Shown: positions 1 to 5,201 of the stretch, one piece after another | How the letters are laid out: the number at the start of each line of letters is the position of its first letter | How positions within the stretch are numbered: position 1 is the stretch's first letter | Source: an uncultured Oscillibacter sp. | Lineage (GTDB): Bacteria > Bacillota > Clostridia > Oscillospirales > Oscillospiraceae | Direction of reading: 5' to 3' | Assembly (NCBI GenBank): GCA_905236835.1 | Contig: CAJOQY010000027.1 | Span: 1 to 5,832 of the forward strand | DNA length: 5,832 bases | The notes under the pieces: model-generated | What the model saw: the letters and a program-made list of their open reading frames with translations, nothing else | What the model was told of the DNA's origin: nothing | Database searches by the model: none | Position numbers and translations under genes: made by a program

Positions 1-1402
1 GGTAACGGGACGTTCCGCCTCCGCCGCCTCCGCCGCCGCCGCCACCGCCGCCGCCGCCGGAGCGTCCGCTACTGCGGGTGTAGAAGGCGACGTCGATTTC
101 AACGGGAATGGCGCTGGGCAGGATGAATCTGCTGGTCTCGCTGTCGCGGCGGTCAACGGTGACGCGCCCGCCGTTGTTGTTGCGGACCAAGATAGAATCA
201 AACGCGTAGCCGGTGTTGGGAATATGGTTGACCGTGATCCGGTCTCCGACCTGAATATCGCTGTAGCCCTGATTGAACGTCAAATATCCGCTGGAATTGC
301 GGGTAGCGACGGTCTCCCAGTTTCTGCCGATCTGGCGTTCCACGAGCGTGACGCGCGACGAGTTGCCGTTTTCGTTGCTCGACGCCGTGAAGCGATAGAA
401 CGCGGTCGTATCAATGTCAAAAACGACATCAACGGTCACAGGCAGAGCGGCGGGCTTATCAAACGAATATTCGCCGTTGGCCAGACGGGTAACAGCCAAA
501 CGCGCTCCGTTGGCGTCCGTCACGGTTACGGATTCGACCATATAGCCCTGATTGGGTGTAAGTGTGAGATAGATTTTGCCGTTTTCCTCGCGGAACGCGG
601 TGGAGCCGTTCTGATTGCTCGCGGGGGTGAGGTTCACGCCGCCCACGGGCGCGGCTGTCGGGGTCGGGCCGTTGTCCACGGCTGACAAAACCTCGATCAT
701 GCGGGACAGAATCGTGGCCACCTGCGCGCGGGTCACGTTGACATTGGGGCGGAGGCTTCCGTCCTCATAGCCGCGCATCAGATTGCGGGTGCGGCAGAAT
801 TCCACGGCCTCGCGGAACACGTCCGGCACCGTTCCCAAGTCGCTGAACTGCGCGACGGGATTCTGAACAGCCGGAACCAATTCCGCCCATGTACGCGTGG
901 TTCCGTCGGCCAGCGTGTCTACCTTGTAATTCAAATACCGATAGACCAAGGCCGCGATCTGCGCTCTTGAGATCGTCCGGTTGGGATAAAACACATTCGT
1001 GCCGTTCTCCCCGCCGTAGCCCAGAACGATGTTGTTGGACGCGGCCCACGCGATGGCGCCCGCCGCCCAAAAGTCAGACGGAACGTCCGAAAAGCCGGTG
1101 GTCGCCGGCTGGTTTTCGACGTTTCCTCTTCCGTCATACCGGGCAAGAACAATGACAAACTGTGCGCGGCTCATGTTCTTGTTCGGCTCGAACGTAGTCG
1201 GGGAAGTCCCCTGATAGAGGCCTCTGCTGACCACGTCGCGGATTCCGGCGTAGGCCCAGAAGTCCGTGCCTACGTCTTGAAATGCCGCTACTGCCGCTTC
1301 GCCGCTCGCGGTGGCCGGCGGTACGCTTACCGCGAACGCGTTTGCTGTCAGAGAAAGAAGCATCGCGGCCACCAGGAAGAGGGAAGCAATTCGTTTCTTC
1401 AT
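1..1402 (-). CDS. Exported SLH-domain surface protein, partial (C-terminus off the left edge)
   Basis: This frame is open from an ATG at 1402-1400 to the left edge, giving 467 codons and no stop. The N-terminus is a clear signal peptide: MKKR, a hydrophobic stretch (residues 5-18), and an AFA cleavage site after about residue 24. Three SLH domains follow at about residues 41-90, 104-157 and 186-236, each with the F-x-D-[VL] opening and a closing SRAQ/SRAQ/TRAQ motif. SLH triplets typically anchor proteins to pyruvylated secondary cell-wall polymers. Residues ~255-330 resemble the Gly-Tyr...Val-Thr-Val beta repeats of clostridial surface proteins. Residues ~335-441 may be a second, more diverged copy. 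A 15-glycine run (449-463) then acts as a linker to an unseen C-terminal part. The start is supported by AAGGAGG seven bases upstream. The gene has its own promoter and long leader. Its ligand or enzymatic role cannot be told; it could be the main S-layer protein or a minor wall protein. Confidence 0.93.
   Translation of the reverse strand, partial: MKKRIASLFLVAAMLLSLTANAFAVSVPPATASGEAAVAAFQDVGTDFWAYAGIRDVVSRGLYQGTSPTTFEPNKNMSRAQFVIVLARYDGRGNVENQPATTGFSDVPSDFWAAGAIAWAASNNIVLGYGGENGTNVFYPNRTISRAQIAALVYRYLNYKVDTLADGTTRTWAELVPAVQNPVAQFSDLGTVPDVFREAVEFCRTRNLMRGYEDGSLRPNVNVTRAQVATILSRMIEVLSAVDNGPTPTAAPVGGVNLTPASNQNGSTAFREENGKIYLTLTPNQGYMVESVTVTDANGARLAVTRLANGEYSFDKPAALPVTVDVVFDIDTTAFYRFTASSNENGNSSRVTLVERQIGRNWETVATRNSSGYLTFNQGYSDIQVGDRITVNHIPNTGYAFDSILVRNNNGGRVTVDRRDSETSRFILPSAIPVEIDVAFYTRSSGRSGGGGGGGGGGGGGGGTSRY
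14..58 (-). repeat. Poly-glycine tract (15 Gly codons, mainly GGC)
   Basis: Fifteen consecutive glycine codons (residues 449-463 of the SLH protein), eleven of them GGC with one GGT and three GGA. It separates the beta-rich regions from whatever lies beyond the left edge and probably forms a flexible linker. The imperfect trinucleotide repeat could change length in frame between strains. Confidence 0.9.
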
Positions 1403-1409
1403 GCGGTTT

Positions 1410-1416
1410 CCTCCTT
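1410..1416 (-). promoter_or_regulatory. Ribosome binding site of the SLH gene
   Basis: AAGGAGG on the minus strand ends seven bases before the ATG at 1402, near-perfect complementarity to the 16S rRNA tail at ideal spacing. It decides the start codon and suggests efficient translation. Confidence 0.9.
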
Positions 1417-1508
1417 TTTTCGCGCAAAATATCCCGGCGGGGCAGCGAACCAGAACCCGCGGCGAACGCCGGACGCATGAAATCCGGTGGTTTTTTATTA
1501 TGCCGCTT

Positions 1509-1606
1509 GCCTGTCCCCGTCGCCCACATACCCTGCTCCCGTGCCGGGGGATACCGGCCTGAATATTGAAATCCGTCCGCCGCGCCGCGTTCCGGCGCGG
1601 ACAGGC
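1509..1606 (-). other. Long-range inverted repeat in the SLH leader (possible closing stem)
   Basis: On the minus strand GCCTGTCC (1606-1599) is exactly complementary to GGACAGGC (1516-1509), 82 bases downstream. The enclosed segment holds two local hairpins: GCGCC/GGCGC within 1582-1598, directly abutting the 5' arm, and GCCGG/CCGGC at 1543-1558. Together these could fold as a three-way junction. Whether the arms pair in the cell is unknown. GC-rich DNA makes some of these pairings likely by chance. Confidence 0.4.
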
Positions 1607-1616
1607 TCTCCGGGCA

Positions 1617-1656
1617 AGGCATCCCCGGCGCGATCATCGCTCCGCGCCGAATGCCT
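1617..1656 (-). other. Two-part GC-rich stem-loop near the 5' end of the SLH leader
   Basis: AGGCAT and ATGCCT (1651-1656 and 1617-1622) form an outer 6-bp stem. Inside it GGCGCG and CGCGCC (1643-1648 and 1627-1632) form an inner 6-bp stem with a 10-base loop, separated by a small asymmetric internal loop. It begins about 11 nt from the inferred 5' end of the mRNA, where stable hairpins commonly protect transcripts. Confidence 0.5.
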
Positions 1657-1673
1657 CAGGTATGAGTAGCGTT

Positions 1674-1702
1674 ATTATAACCCACCCTTTCATAAAAATC
1701 AA
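1674..1702 (-). promoter_or_regulatory. Sigma-A type promoter of the SLH gene
   Basis: The minus strand has TTGATT (-35, 1702-1697), exactly 17 bases, then a perfect TATAAT (-10, 1679-1674). The predicted start is an A near 1667. It points at the SLH gene, lies between it and the his operon, and is the best promoter match seen in the window. The -35 departs from TTGACA at two positions, which leaves room for activation from upstream. Confidence 0.85.
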
Positions 1703-1727
1703 GGGCAATTCGCCATTTTGCCTCGTT

Positions 1728-1749
1728 CCGTCCGAAGGCCGCCGGACGG
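1728..1749 (-). other. GC-rich inverted repeat between the his operon and the SLH promoter
   Basis: CCGTCCG and CGGACGG form a 7-bp stem with an 8-base loop. In the his-operon direction no U-run follows, so it is not a classical intrinsic terminator, though it could still block 3' exonucleases or give weak termination. On the plus strand it is followed after five bases by T-tracts, but no plus-strand gene reads into it. It sits 25 bp upstream of the -35 box and could instead be a protein-binding dyad. Confidence 0.4.
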
Positions 1750-1754
1750 CGTGA

Positions 1755-1832
1755 TTTTCGATTTTTTCCGGGTTTTTTCGATTATTTTTGGTATTATTTC
1801 CGAATTTTTAGCCGATTTTCACCCTCTTTTTT
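1755..1832. promoter_or_regulatory. Phased A/T-tracts: predicted intrinsically curved DNA
   Basis: Eight T-tracts on the plus strand (A-tracts as read toward the SLH gene) are centred near 1756.5, 1764.5, 1775.5, 1787, 1797, 1807, 1817.5 and 1829.5. The mean spacing is about 10.4 bp, matching the DNA helical repeat. Tracts of 4-6 A/T in helical phase are the classic cause of bent DNA. The block is non-coding, begins 53 bp upstream of the -35 box and lies between the promoter and the three WalR-like boxes. Curved DNA upstream of promoters can raise transcription or let a distant activator reach RNA polymerase; that role here is an inference. Confidence 0.7.
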
Positions 1833-1848
1833 GGCGAAAATGGCAATC

Positions 1849-1865
1849 ATTACAAATTTATTACA
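1849..1865 (-). promoter_or_regulatory. WalR/YycF-like box C (promoter-proximal)
   Basis: Minus strand TGTAAT-AAATT-TGTAAT matches the WalR consensus TGTWAH-N5-TGTWAH at every defined position. It is the closest of three such boxes to the SLH promoter, about 147 bp upstream of the -35. The stop codon of the upstream HAD gene lies inside its second half-site. Confidence 0.6.
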
Positions 1866-2701
1866 TTTCTTTTTTTCATTACAGTTCTGTTACAAATTTC
1901 ATTTTCGTTTGTTACAATTTCATTACAAATTTTTTCCACGCCTCCCGCGGGCCGCCTGTAAGTCCGTCCGAGACCGTTTTCCGCGCGTCCGTCCGCGATT
2001 TTTTCTCCGCGTATGACCGCCGCCAGTTCCTCCGGCGTATAGACCAGAAAATCAGGCCGCGCGGCTTTTAATTTTTCCGCGGGCCGATAACCCCATGTGA
2101 CCGAGCAGACATCCAGTCCGGCGGCGCGGCCCGTTTGAATATCCGTCGCGCTGTCCCCGGCGAATAAAATTTTTAATCCAGCCGCCGGATCCAACCCCGC
2201 CGCCGCCTTTAAATTCCGCAGGACGGATAAAGCCGCCGCCGGATCCGGCTTGACCGGCACATTCGGACGCCCGCCCTGTACCGCGCCAAATACGCCCGGA
2301 TAAAATTTTTCAATCAAATCACGCGTAAATTGATCATCTTTATTAGAGCATACGCCCATGACAACTCCCGCTGATTTTAATCCGCTTAATATCTCCGGCA
2401 TATGAAAAAACGGCTTTGTCAAATCCATATAGCAATCCGCGTAAAATTTCCTGAAATCATCCAGCGCGTTTTCTATCATATTATTATCTATATTAATTTT
2501 ATCTCCCGCCCGGGTAATATCCTCGTATCCGGCCATACGCGCGATTAAATTCCTCATCCCGTGGCCGACAAAATTCCGATACGTTTCCACATCACGCTCC
2601 GGCCAGCCGAATTTCCGACACGTCCGGTTCCCGGCTTCCGCCAAATCCCCTATCGTATCCAGCAGCGTCCCGTCCAGATCAAATATCACGATTTTATACA
2701 T
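1850..2701 (-). CDS. HAD-superfamily phosphatase (phosphoglycolate phosphatase-like) with aberrant C-terminal tail
   Basis: The protein has 283 residues with all four HAD motifs: FDLDGT with Asp8 (nucleophile) and Asp10, Ser119 in CSNKD, Lys151 in KPDP, and Asp183/Asp187 in GDSATD. The cap domain between motifs I and II resembles Gph-type enzymes. The substrate is not certain. Phosphoglycolate is the family default, but as the last gene of a his cluster it could act on histidinol phosphate or another phosphorylated metabolite. The conserved fold ends near residue 231. The remaining ~52 residues are not recognisable as HAD and are encoded by GC-rich repeats and then the TGTAA repeats. Gph-type proteins are usually about 215-230 residues. 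It follows hisK after 42 bases. The ribosome site GAGGGG lies an unusually long 14 bases before the ATG, suggesting modest translation, but only this start gives a correct HAD N-terminus. Confidence 0.85.
   Translation of the reverse strand: MYKIVIFDLDGTLLDTIGDLAEAGNRTCRKFGWPERDVETYRNFVGHGMRNLIARMAGYEDITRAGDKINIDNNMIENALDDFRKFYADCYMDLTKPFFHMPEILSGLKSAGVVMGVCSNKDDQFTRDLIEKFYPGVFGAVQGGRPNVPVKPDPAAALSVLRNLKAAAGLDPAAGLKILFAGDSATDIQTGRAAGLDVCSVTWGYRPAEKLKAARPDFLVYTPEELAAVIRGEKIADGRAENGLGRTYRRPAGGVEKICNEIVTNENEICNRTVMKKRNVINL
1878..1894 (-). promoter_or_regulatory. WalR/YycF-like box B
   Basis: Minus strand TGTAAC-AGAAC-TGTAAT matches TGTWAH-N5-TGTWAH at every defined position. It lies 29 bp from box C and 33 bp from box A, about three helical turns each, so all three sites would face roughly the same side of the helix. 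Confidence 0.6.
1911..1927 (-). promoter_or_regulatory. WalR/YycF-like box A (promoter-distal)
   Basis: Minus strand TGTAAT-GAAAT-TGTAAC matches TGTWAH-N5-TGTWAH at every defined position and has the same orientation as boxes B and C. WalR is the essential OmpR-family regulator of cell-wall metabolism in low-GC Gram-positives. Related OmpR/PhoB-family regulators also bind direct repeats with an 11-bp period, so the cognate protein could be one of those. Confidence 0.6.
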
Positions 2702-2743
2702 ATTTAAATATAATTCCCCTCATTATAATATATCACATCTCTC

Positions 2744-3691
2744 TCAAATCTCACACATCACGACGCCGGAACGCGTCAAAACCGCGCTTTCGGCAAATCC
2801 CGCCGCTTTCGCCGCCCGAATCGCGGCGTCATAGCCATATAATATTTTATTCGGCTCGTGCGCGTCCGCCGTGATAATAATTCTTCCGCCCATCCCGCGC
2901 CACGCTTCCAATATAAATCCCGCCGGATAGGGCGTCAACCGATACCCCCGCGCCATCGCGCCCGTGTTAATCTCCAACAGCGTTTTGTCAACATCCGCCC
3001 GGCTTAACGCGTCCAGCGCCGCCGCGCGGTATTTTCGATTTTTTTCATCTATCAAATCCTGATTTTCATTATATTTCGTGATTAAATCAAAATGCCCTAA
3101 AATATCCGGTTTTTTCGCCGCCATTTCGCCGACTTCGTGAAAATATTCTTCCGCGAACGCGTAAACATCCCCATGAAACAACTCGTCCCGGCAGATTAAA
3201 AATTTCTCCCGGCTCCAATCCACGGCGTATTCCCGCCCGATACTATTTATATTATTATTATTTATATCATTATTTTTTTTATTTTTATTTTTATCCATCA
3301 AATGATGTACGCTGCCAATCCAGTAATCAAATCCCTCCGGCGGAATCTTCATCGGCGATAAACTGTCCATTTCGATACCAAGCAAAATCTCCATCCGATT
3401 TTCTTCCCGGTTTTCATACGTTTCACGCAGTTTCAACACCCGGTTTTTATATTCCACCGGGTCAAACGGCAACACGCTTCCCCTGTCCGATACGCAATCC
3501 GTATAACTATGGCTCGAAAAGCCATAATACTTTACACCCATTGCGCGGGCCGCTTTCGCCATCTCTTCCGGCGTCGCCGTTCCGTCGCATAAATCCGTGT
3601 GCGTATGGACCGAGCAATGATAAACCGTCAAGTTAAAATCACTTACACCCGCACGGCCACGCGTTTTTCCGCCGTTATCCATCTCATTCAT
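2744..3691 (-). CDS. hisK: Histidinol-phosphatase, PHP family (HisK/HisJ type)
   Basis: It hydrolyses L-histidinol phosphate to L-histidinol, the penultimate stage of histidine synthesis in organisms that use a PHP enzyme instead of the HisB N-terminal domain. The 315-residue product shows the PHP metal-site motifs in order: H29-T-H31...D36-G, S-S-H61, G-I-E107-M-D, S-V-H129-H130, G-H200-F-D and T-A-D276-A-H278. The set is complete, so it should be an active trinuclear metal enzyme. Family members are usually about 265-280 residues. The extra length comes from a 16-residue Lys/Asn insert (134-149) after the HH motif and a ~20-residue N-terminal extension. The ATG overlaps the hisIE stop as ATGA, implying translational coupling, and AGGAG stands eight to nine bases upstream. 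Met4 is a possible alternative start. The B. subtilis counterpart has been called hisJ, hisK and ytvP. Confidence 0.93.
   Translation of the reverse strand: MNEMDNGGKTRGRAGVSDFNLTVYHCSVHTHTDLCDGTATPEEMAKAARAMGVKYYGFSSHSYTDCVSDRGSVLPFDPVEYKNRVLKLRETYENREENRMEILLGIEMDSLSPMKIPPEGFDYWIGSVHHLMDKNKNKKNNDINNNNINSIGREYAVDWSREKFLICRDELFHGDVYAFAEEYFHEVGEMAAKKPDILGHFDLITKYNENQDLIDEKNRKYRAAALDALSRADVDKTLLEINTGAMARGYRLTPYPAGFILEAWRGMGGRIIITADAHEPNKILYGYDAAIRAAKAAGFAESAVLTRSGVVMCEI
3245..3292 (-). repeat. Low-complexity A/T insert inside hisK coding for Lys/Asn/Ile/Asp
   Basis: A 48-base in-frame stretch made of A and T except for one base, coding residues 134-149 (eight or nine Asn, four Lys, plus Ile and Asp). 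It consists of AAT/AAA/ATA codon runs and lies in a probable surface loop between the H129-H130 motif and the conserved Y-A-V-D-W segment. It looks like a microsatellite-type expansion tolerated in a loop. Confidence 0.85.
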
Positions 3692-4323
3692 CGCATACGC
3701 TCCTGTTTGATCTTTTTATCAATCACATGACGTTTCGCGAGTTCCGCCGTTATATCCTCAATTTTAATCCCAGCCTGCACCATCAAAACCATCACATGAT
3801 ACGCCAAATCCGCGATCTCATACACCGTTTCGGCCTGATCTTCCTTGCGTCCCGCGATAACCACTTCCGTGCATTCCTCGCCGACTTTCTTTAAAATTTT
3901 ATCCAGTCCCTTGTCAAACAAATAACTCGTATAACTTCCCTCTTTGGGATTCTCTTTCCGTCCCGCGATTAAATCATACAAGCCTTGCCAACTGAATTTT
4001 TTTACATCATCCGACAGATAAATTTCATGAAAAAAACAGCTTTCATGTCCCGTATGGCACGCGGGGCCGTCTTTTATCACTTCCACCACAAGCGCGTCAT
4101 AATCACAGTCCGCCGTGATAGATACCACGCGCTGAATATTTCCGGAAGTCTCGCCCTTGCGCCATAACTCCTGACGGCTCCGGCTCCAGAAGCAAGTCCG
4201 CCGCTCGTCAATCGTAACCGCCAAGCTCTCCTGATTCATATACGCCAGCGTCAAAACCCGCTTTGTATAATAATCCTGCACAATCGCCGGAATCAAGCCT
4301 TTTTCGTCAAATTTTAATTCCAT
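3688..4323 (-). CDS. hisIE: Bifunctional phosphoribosyl-AMP cyclohydrolase / phosphoribosyl-ATP pyrophosphatase
   Basis: It carries out steps two and three of histidine synthesis: PR-ATP to PR-AMP (HisE part) and PR-AMP to ProFAR (HisI part). At 211 residues it is normal for the fusion. The HisI domain (about 1-105) has ADCDYDAL with metal-binding Asp72, Asp74 and Asp76, and the zinc cysteines Cys73, Cys89 (GPACHTG) and Cys96 (ESCF). The HisE domain (about 112-205) has the all-alpha NTP-pyrophosphatase signature E150-x-x-E153...E169-x-x-D172. Nothing essential is missing. The start is fixed by AGGAGG nine bases upstream. The gene lies 68 bases after hisF, and its stop overlaps the hisK start by four bases (ATGA). 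Its product ProFAR is the substrate of the HisA encoded upstream. Confidence 0.97.
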   Translation of the reverse strand: MELKFDEKGLIPAIVQDYYTKRVLTLAYMNQESLAVTIDERRTCFWSRSRQELWRKGETSGNIQRVVSITADCDYDALVVEVIKDGPACHTGHESCFFHEIYLSDDVKKFSWQGLYDLIAGRKENPKEGSYTSYLFDKGLDKILKKVGEECTEVVIAGRKEDQAETVYEIADLAYHVMVLMVQAGIKIEDITAELAKRHVIDKKIKQERMR

Positions 4324-4332
4324 TTTATATTT

Positions 4333-4338
4333 CCTCCT
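4333..4338 (-). promoter_or_regulatory. Ribosome binding site of hisIE
   Basis: AGGAGG on the minus strand, nine bases before the hisIE ATG. It supports that start and is the strongest such site among the his genes here, consistent with the larger 68-base gap before this gene. Confidence 0.85.
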
Positions 4339-4391
4339 GATTTTATATTCCGCCGCGCCTGTTCCGTCCGGATTCGCGATTTATATCACAT

Positions 4392-5147
4392 TCATATCCG
4401 CACTTCCACGCCTTTGGATTTTAAATATATTTTCAAATCCCGTATATCCACCTGTTTCGTATGAAATATCGACGCCGCCAAGCCCGCGTCAATCCCGTCA
4501 TGCGCGAATAACTCCGCGAAATCCTCCATTTTGCCCGCGCCGCCGCTCGCGATAATCGGCACTCTCACCCGCGCCGCCAGCGCGTCCAGCATTTCCAAAT
4601 CAAATCCGTTTTTCACTCCATCCGTGTCAATCGAGTTTAACACGATTTCCCCCGCGCCGTCGCCCACGCCCCGGACCGCCCATTCCATCGCGTCAAGACC
4701 CGTGTTTTCGCGTCCGCCTTTGGCGAAAATCTTAAATTTACCGTCCACACGCTTGACATCCATCGACAATACCACGCATTGATCGCCGTATTTTTTCGCC
4801 GCCGCGCCGATCAAATCCGGATTCGCTATCGCCCCTGAATTAACGCTTACTTTGTCCGCGCCGCTTTTCAATACCCGGTCAAAATCATCTAAATTTCTAA
4901 TCCCGCCGCCCACGCACAACGGAATAAACACTTCCCCCGCGACTTTTTTTAATATATCCGTAAAAATATCCCGATTTTCCGCCGACGCCGTTATATCATA
5001 AAACACCAGCTCATCCGCGCCGGATTGATTATAATACTTCGCCAGTTCCACCGGATCGGCCATATCGCGCAAGCCTACAAAATTCATGCCTTTTACAACC
5101 CGTCCGCCTTTGACATCCAGACACGGGATAATCCGTTTCGCAAGCAT
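4392..5147 (-). CDS. hisF: Imidazole glycerol phosphate synthase cyclase subunit HisF
   Basis: It uses ammonia passed from the HisH glutaminase to convert PRFAR into imidazole glycerol phosphate and AICAR, the latter feeding purine synthesis. At 251 residues it is the family's usual length, and it aligns as a full TIM barrel. Both catalytic aspartates are at the canonical positions: Asp11 (IPCLD) and Asp130 (LSMDVKR). The phosphate-binding loops are present: CVGGGIR (78-84), VSVNSGA (100-106), SIDTDG (172-177) and ASGGAG. Position 171 is Asn where many homologues have Thr, a variation seen within the family. The start follows GGGGG, a weaker ribosome site, six bases upstream. It begins 54 bases after the hisA stop, the gap being A/T-rich. 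The partner hisH is not in the window and probably lies upstream of hisA. Confidence 0.97.
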   Translation of the reverse strand: MLAKRIIPCLDVKGGRVVKGMNFVGLRDMADPVELAKYYNQSGADELVFYDITASAENRDIFTDILKKVAGEVFIPLCVGGGIRNLDDFDRVLKSGADKVSVNSGAIANPDLIGAAAKKYGDQCVVLSMDVKRVDGKFKIFAKGGRENTGLDAMEWAVRGVGDGAGEIVLNSIDTDGVKNGFDLEMLDALAARVRVPIIASGGAGKMEDFAELFAHDGIDAGLAASIFHTKQVDIRDLKIYLKSKGVEVRI

Positions 5148-5201
5148 ATTTTTCCCCCGTTATTTCTATCATATCTATTAATTTTTATTCTATCGCGCGC
5201 C

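Larger units (their letters stand above)
1403..1667 (-). promoter_or_regulatory. Long structured 5' leader of the SLH gene
   Basis: If transcription begins about seven bases after the -10 box (near 1667), the mRNA carries about 265 nt before the ATG. The leader is rich in inverted repeats. There is CTCA/TGAG at the extreme 5' end (1655-1666), a two-part stem at 1617-1656, and an 8-base arm pair at 1509-1516/1599-1606. GC-rich hairpins lie at 1580-1600 and 1543-1558, and another at 1469-1487. I do not recognise a known riboswitch consensus and see no terminator hairpin followed by U's inside it. Long leaders that stabilise the message are known for several S-layer genes, which is the simplest reading. 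Leader-based regulation is possible. The transcription start is inferred, not measured. Confidence 0.6.

Noticed and set aside
224..685. A 153-codon open frame on the plus strand
   Set aside because: It lies wholly antisense to the SLH gene, has no family resemblance or convincing ribosome site, and arises because GC-rich coding DNA has few stops on its complement.
1469..1500. Hairpin CCGGA/TCCGG followed by TGG and six T's on the plus strand, resembling an intrinsic terminator
   Set aside because: No plus-strand gene reads into it, and in the direction of the SLH message it lies in the leader with A's before the stem. It is kept only as a leader hairpin.
1134..1637. A 167-codon minus-strand frame that spans the leader and overlaps the SLH start
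   Set aside because: The SLH frame has the signal peptide, SLH motifs and a strong ribosome site. This frame has GGAG only two bases before its ATG and an Arg/Pro-rich composition typical of an out-of-frame reading. A role as an upstream open frame cannot be excluded but is not supported.
1704..1722. Weak hairpin GGCAA/TTGCC followed by CTTGATTTTT on the minus strand as the his terminator
   Set aside because: The stem is only 5 bp with a 9-base loop and the U-run is interrupted. It overlaps the -35 box, so the T's are better explained by the promoter.
1842..1932. The TGTAA repeats read as replication iterons or a CRISPR-like array
   Set aside because: There is no replication or cas gene nearby. 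Repeat units are too short and variable for CRISPR, and the paired 11-bp arrangement fits tandem regulator half-sites better.
2722..2727. Perfect TATAAT on the minus strand upstream of the HAD gene
   Set aside because: No -35-like hexamer stands 16-18 bases upstream (GATTTG at 17) and there is no extended -10. The gap is very A/T-rich, so a chance match is likely.
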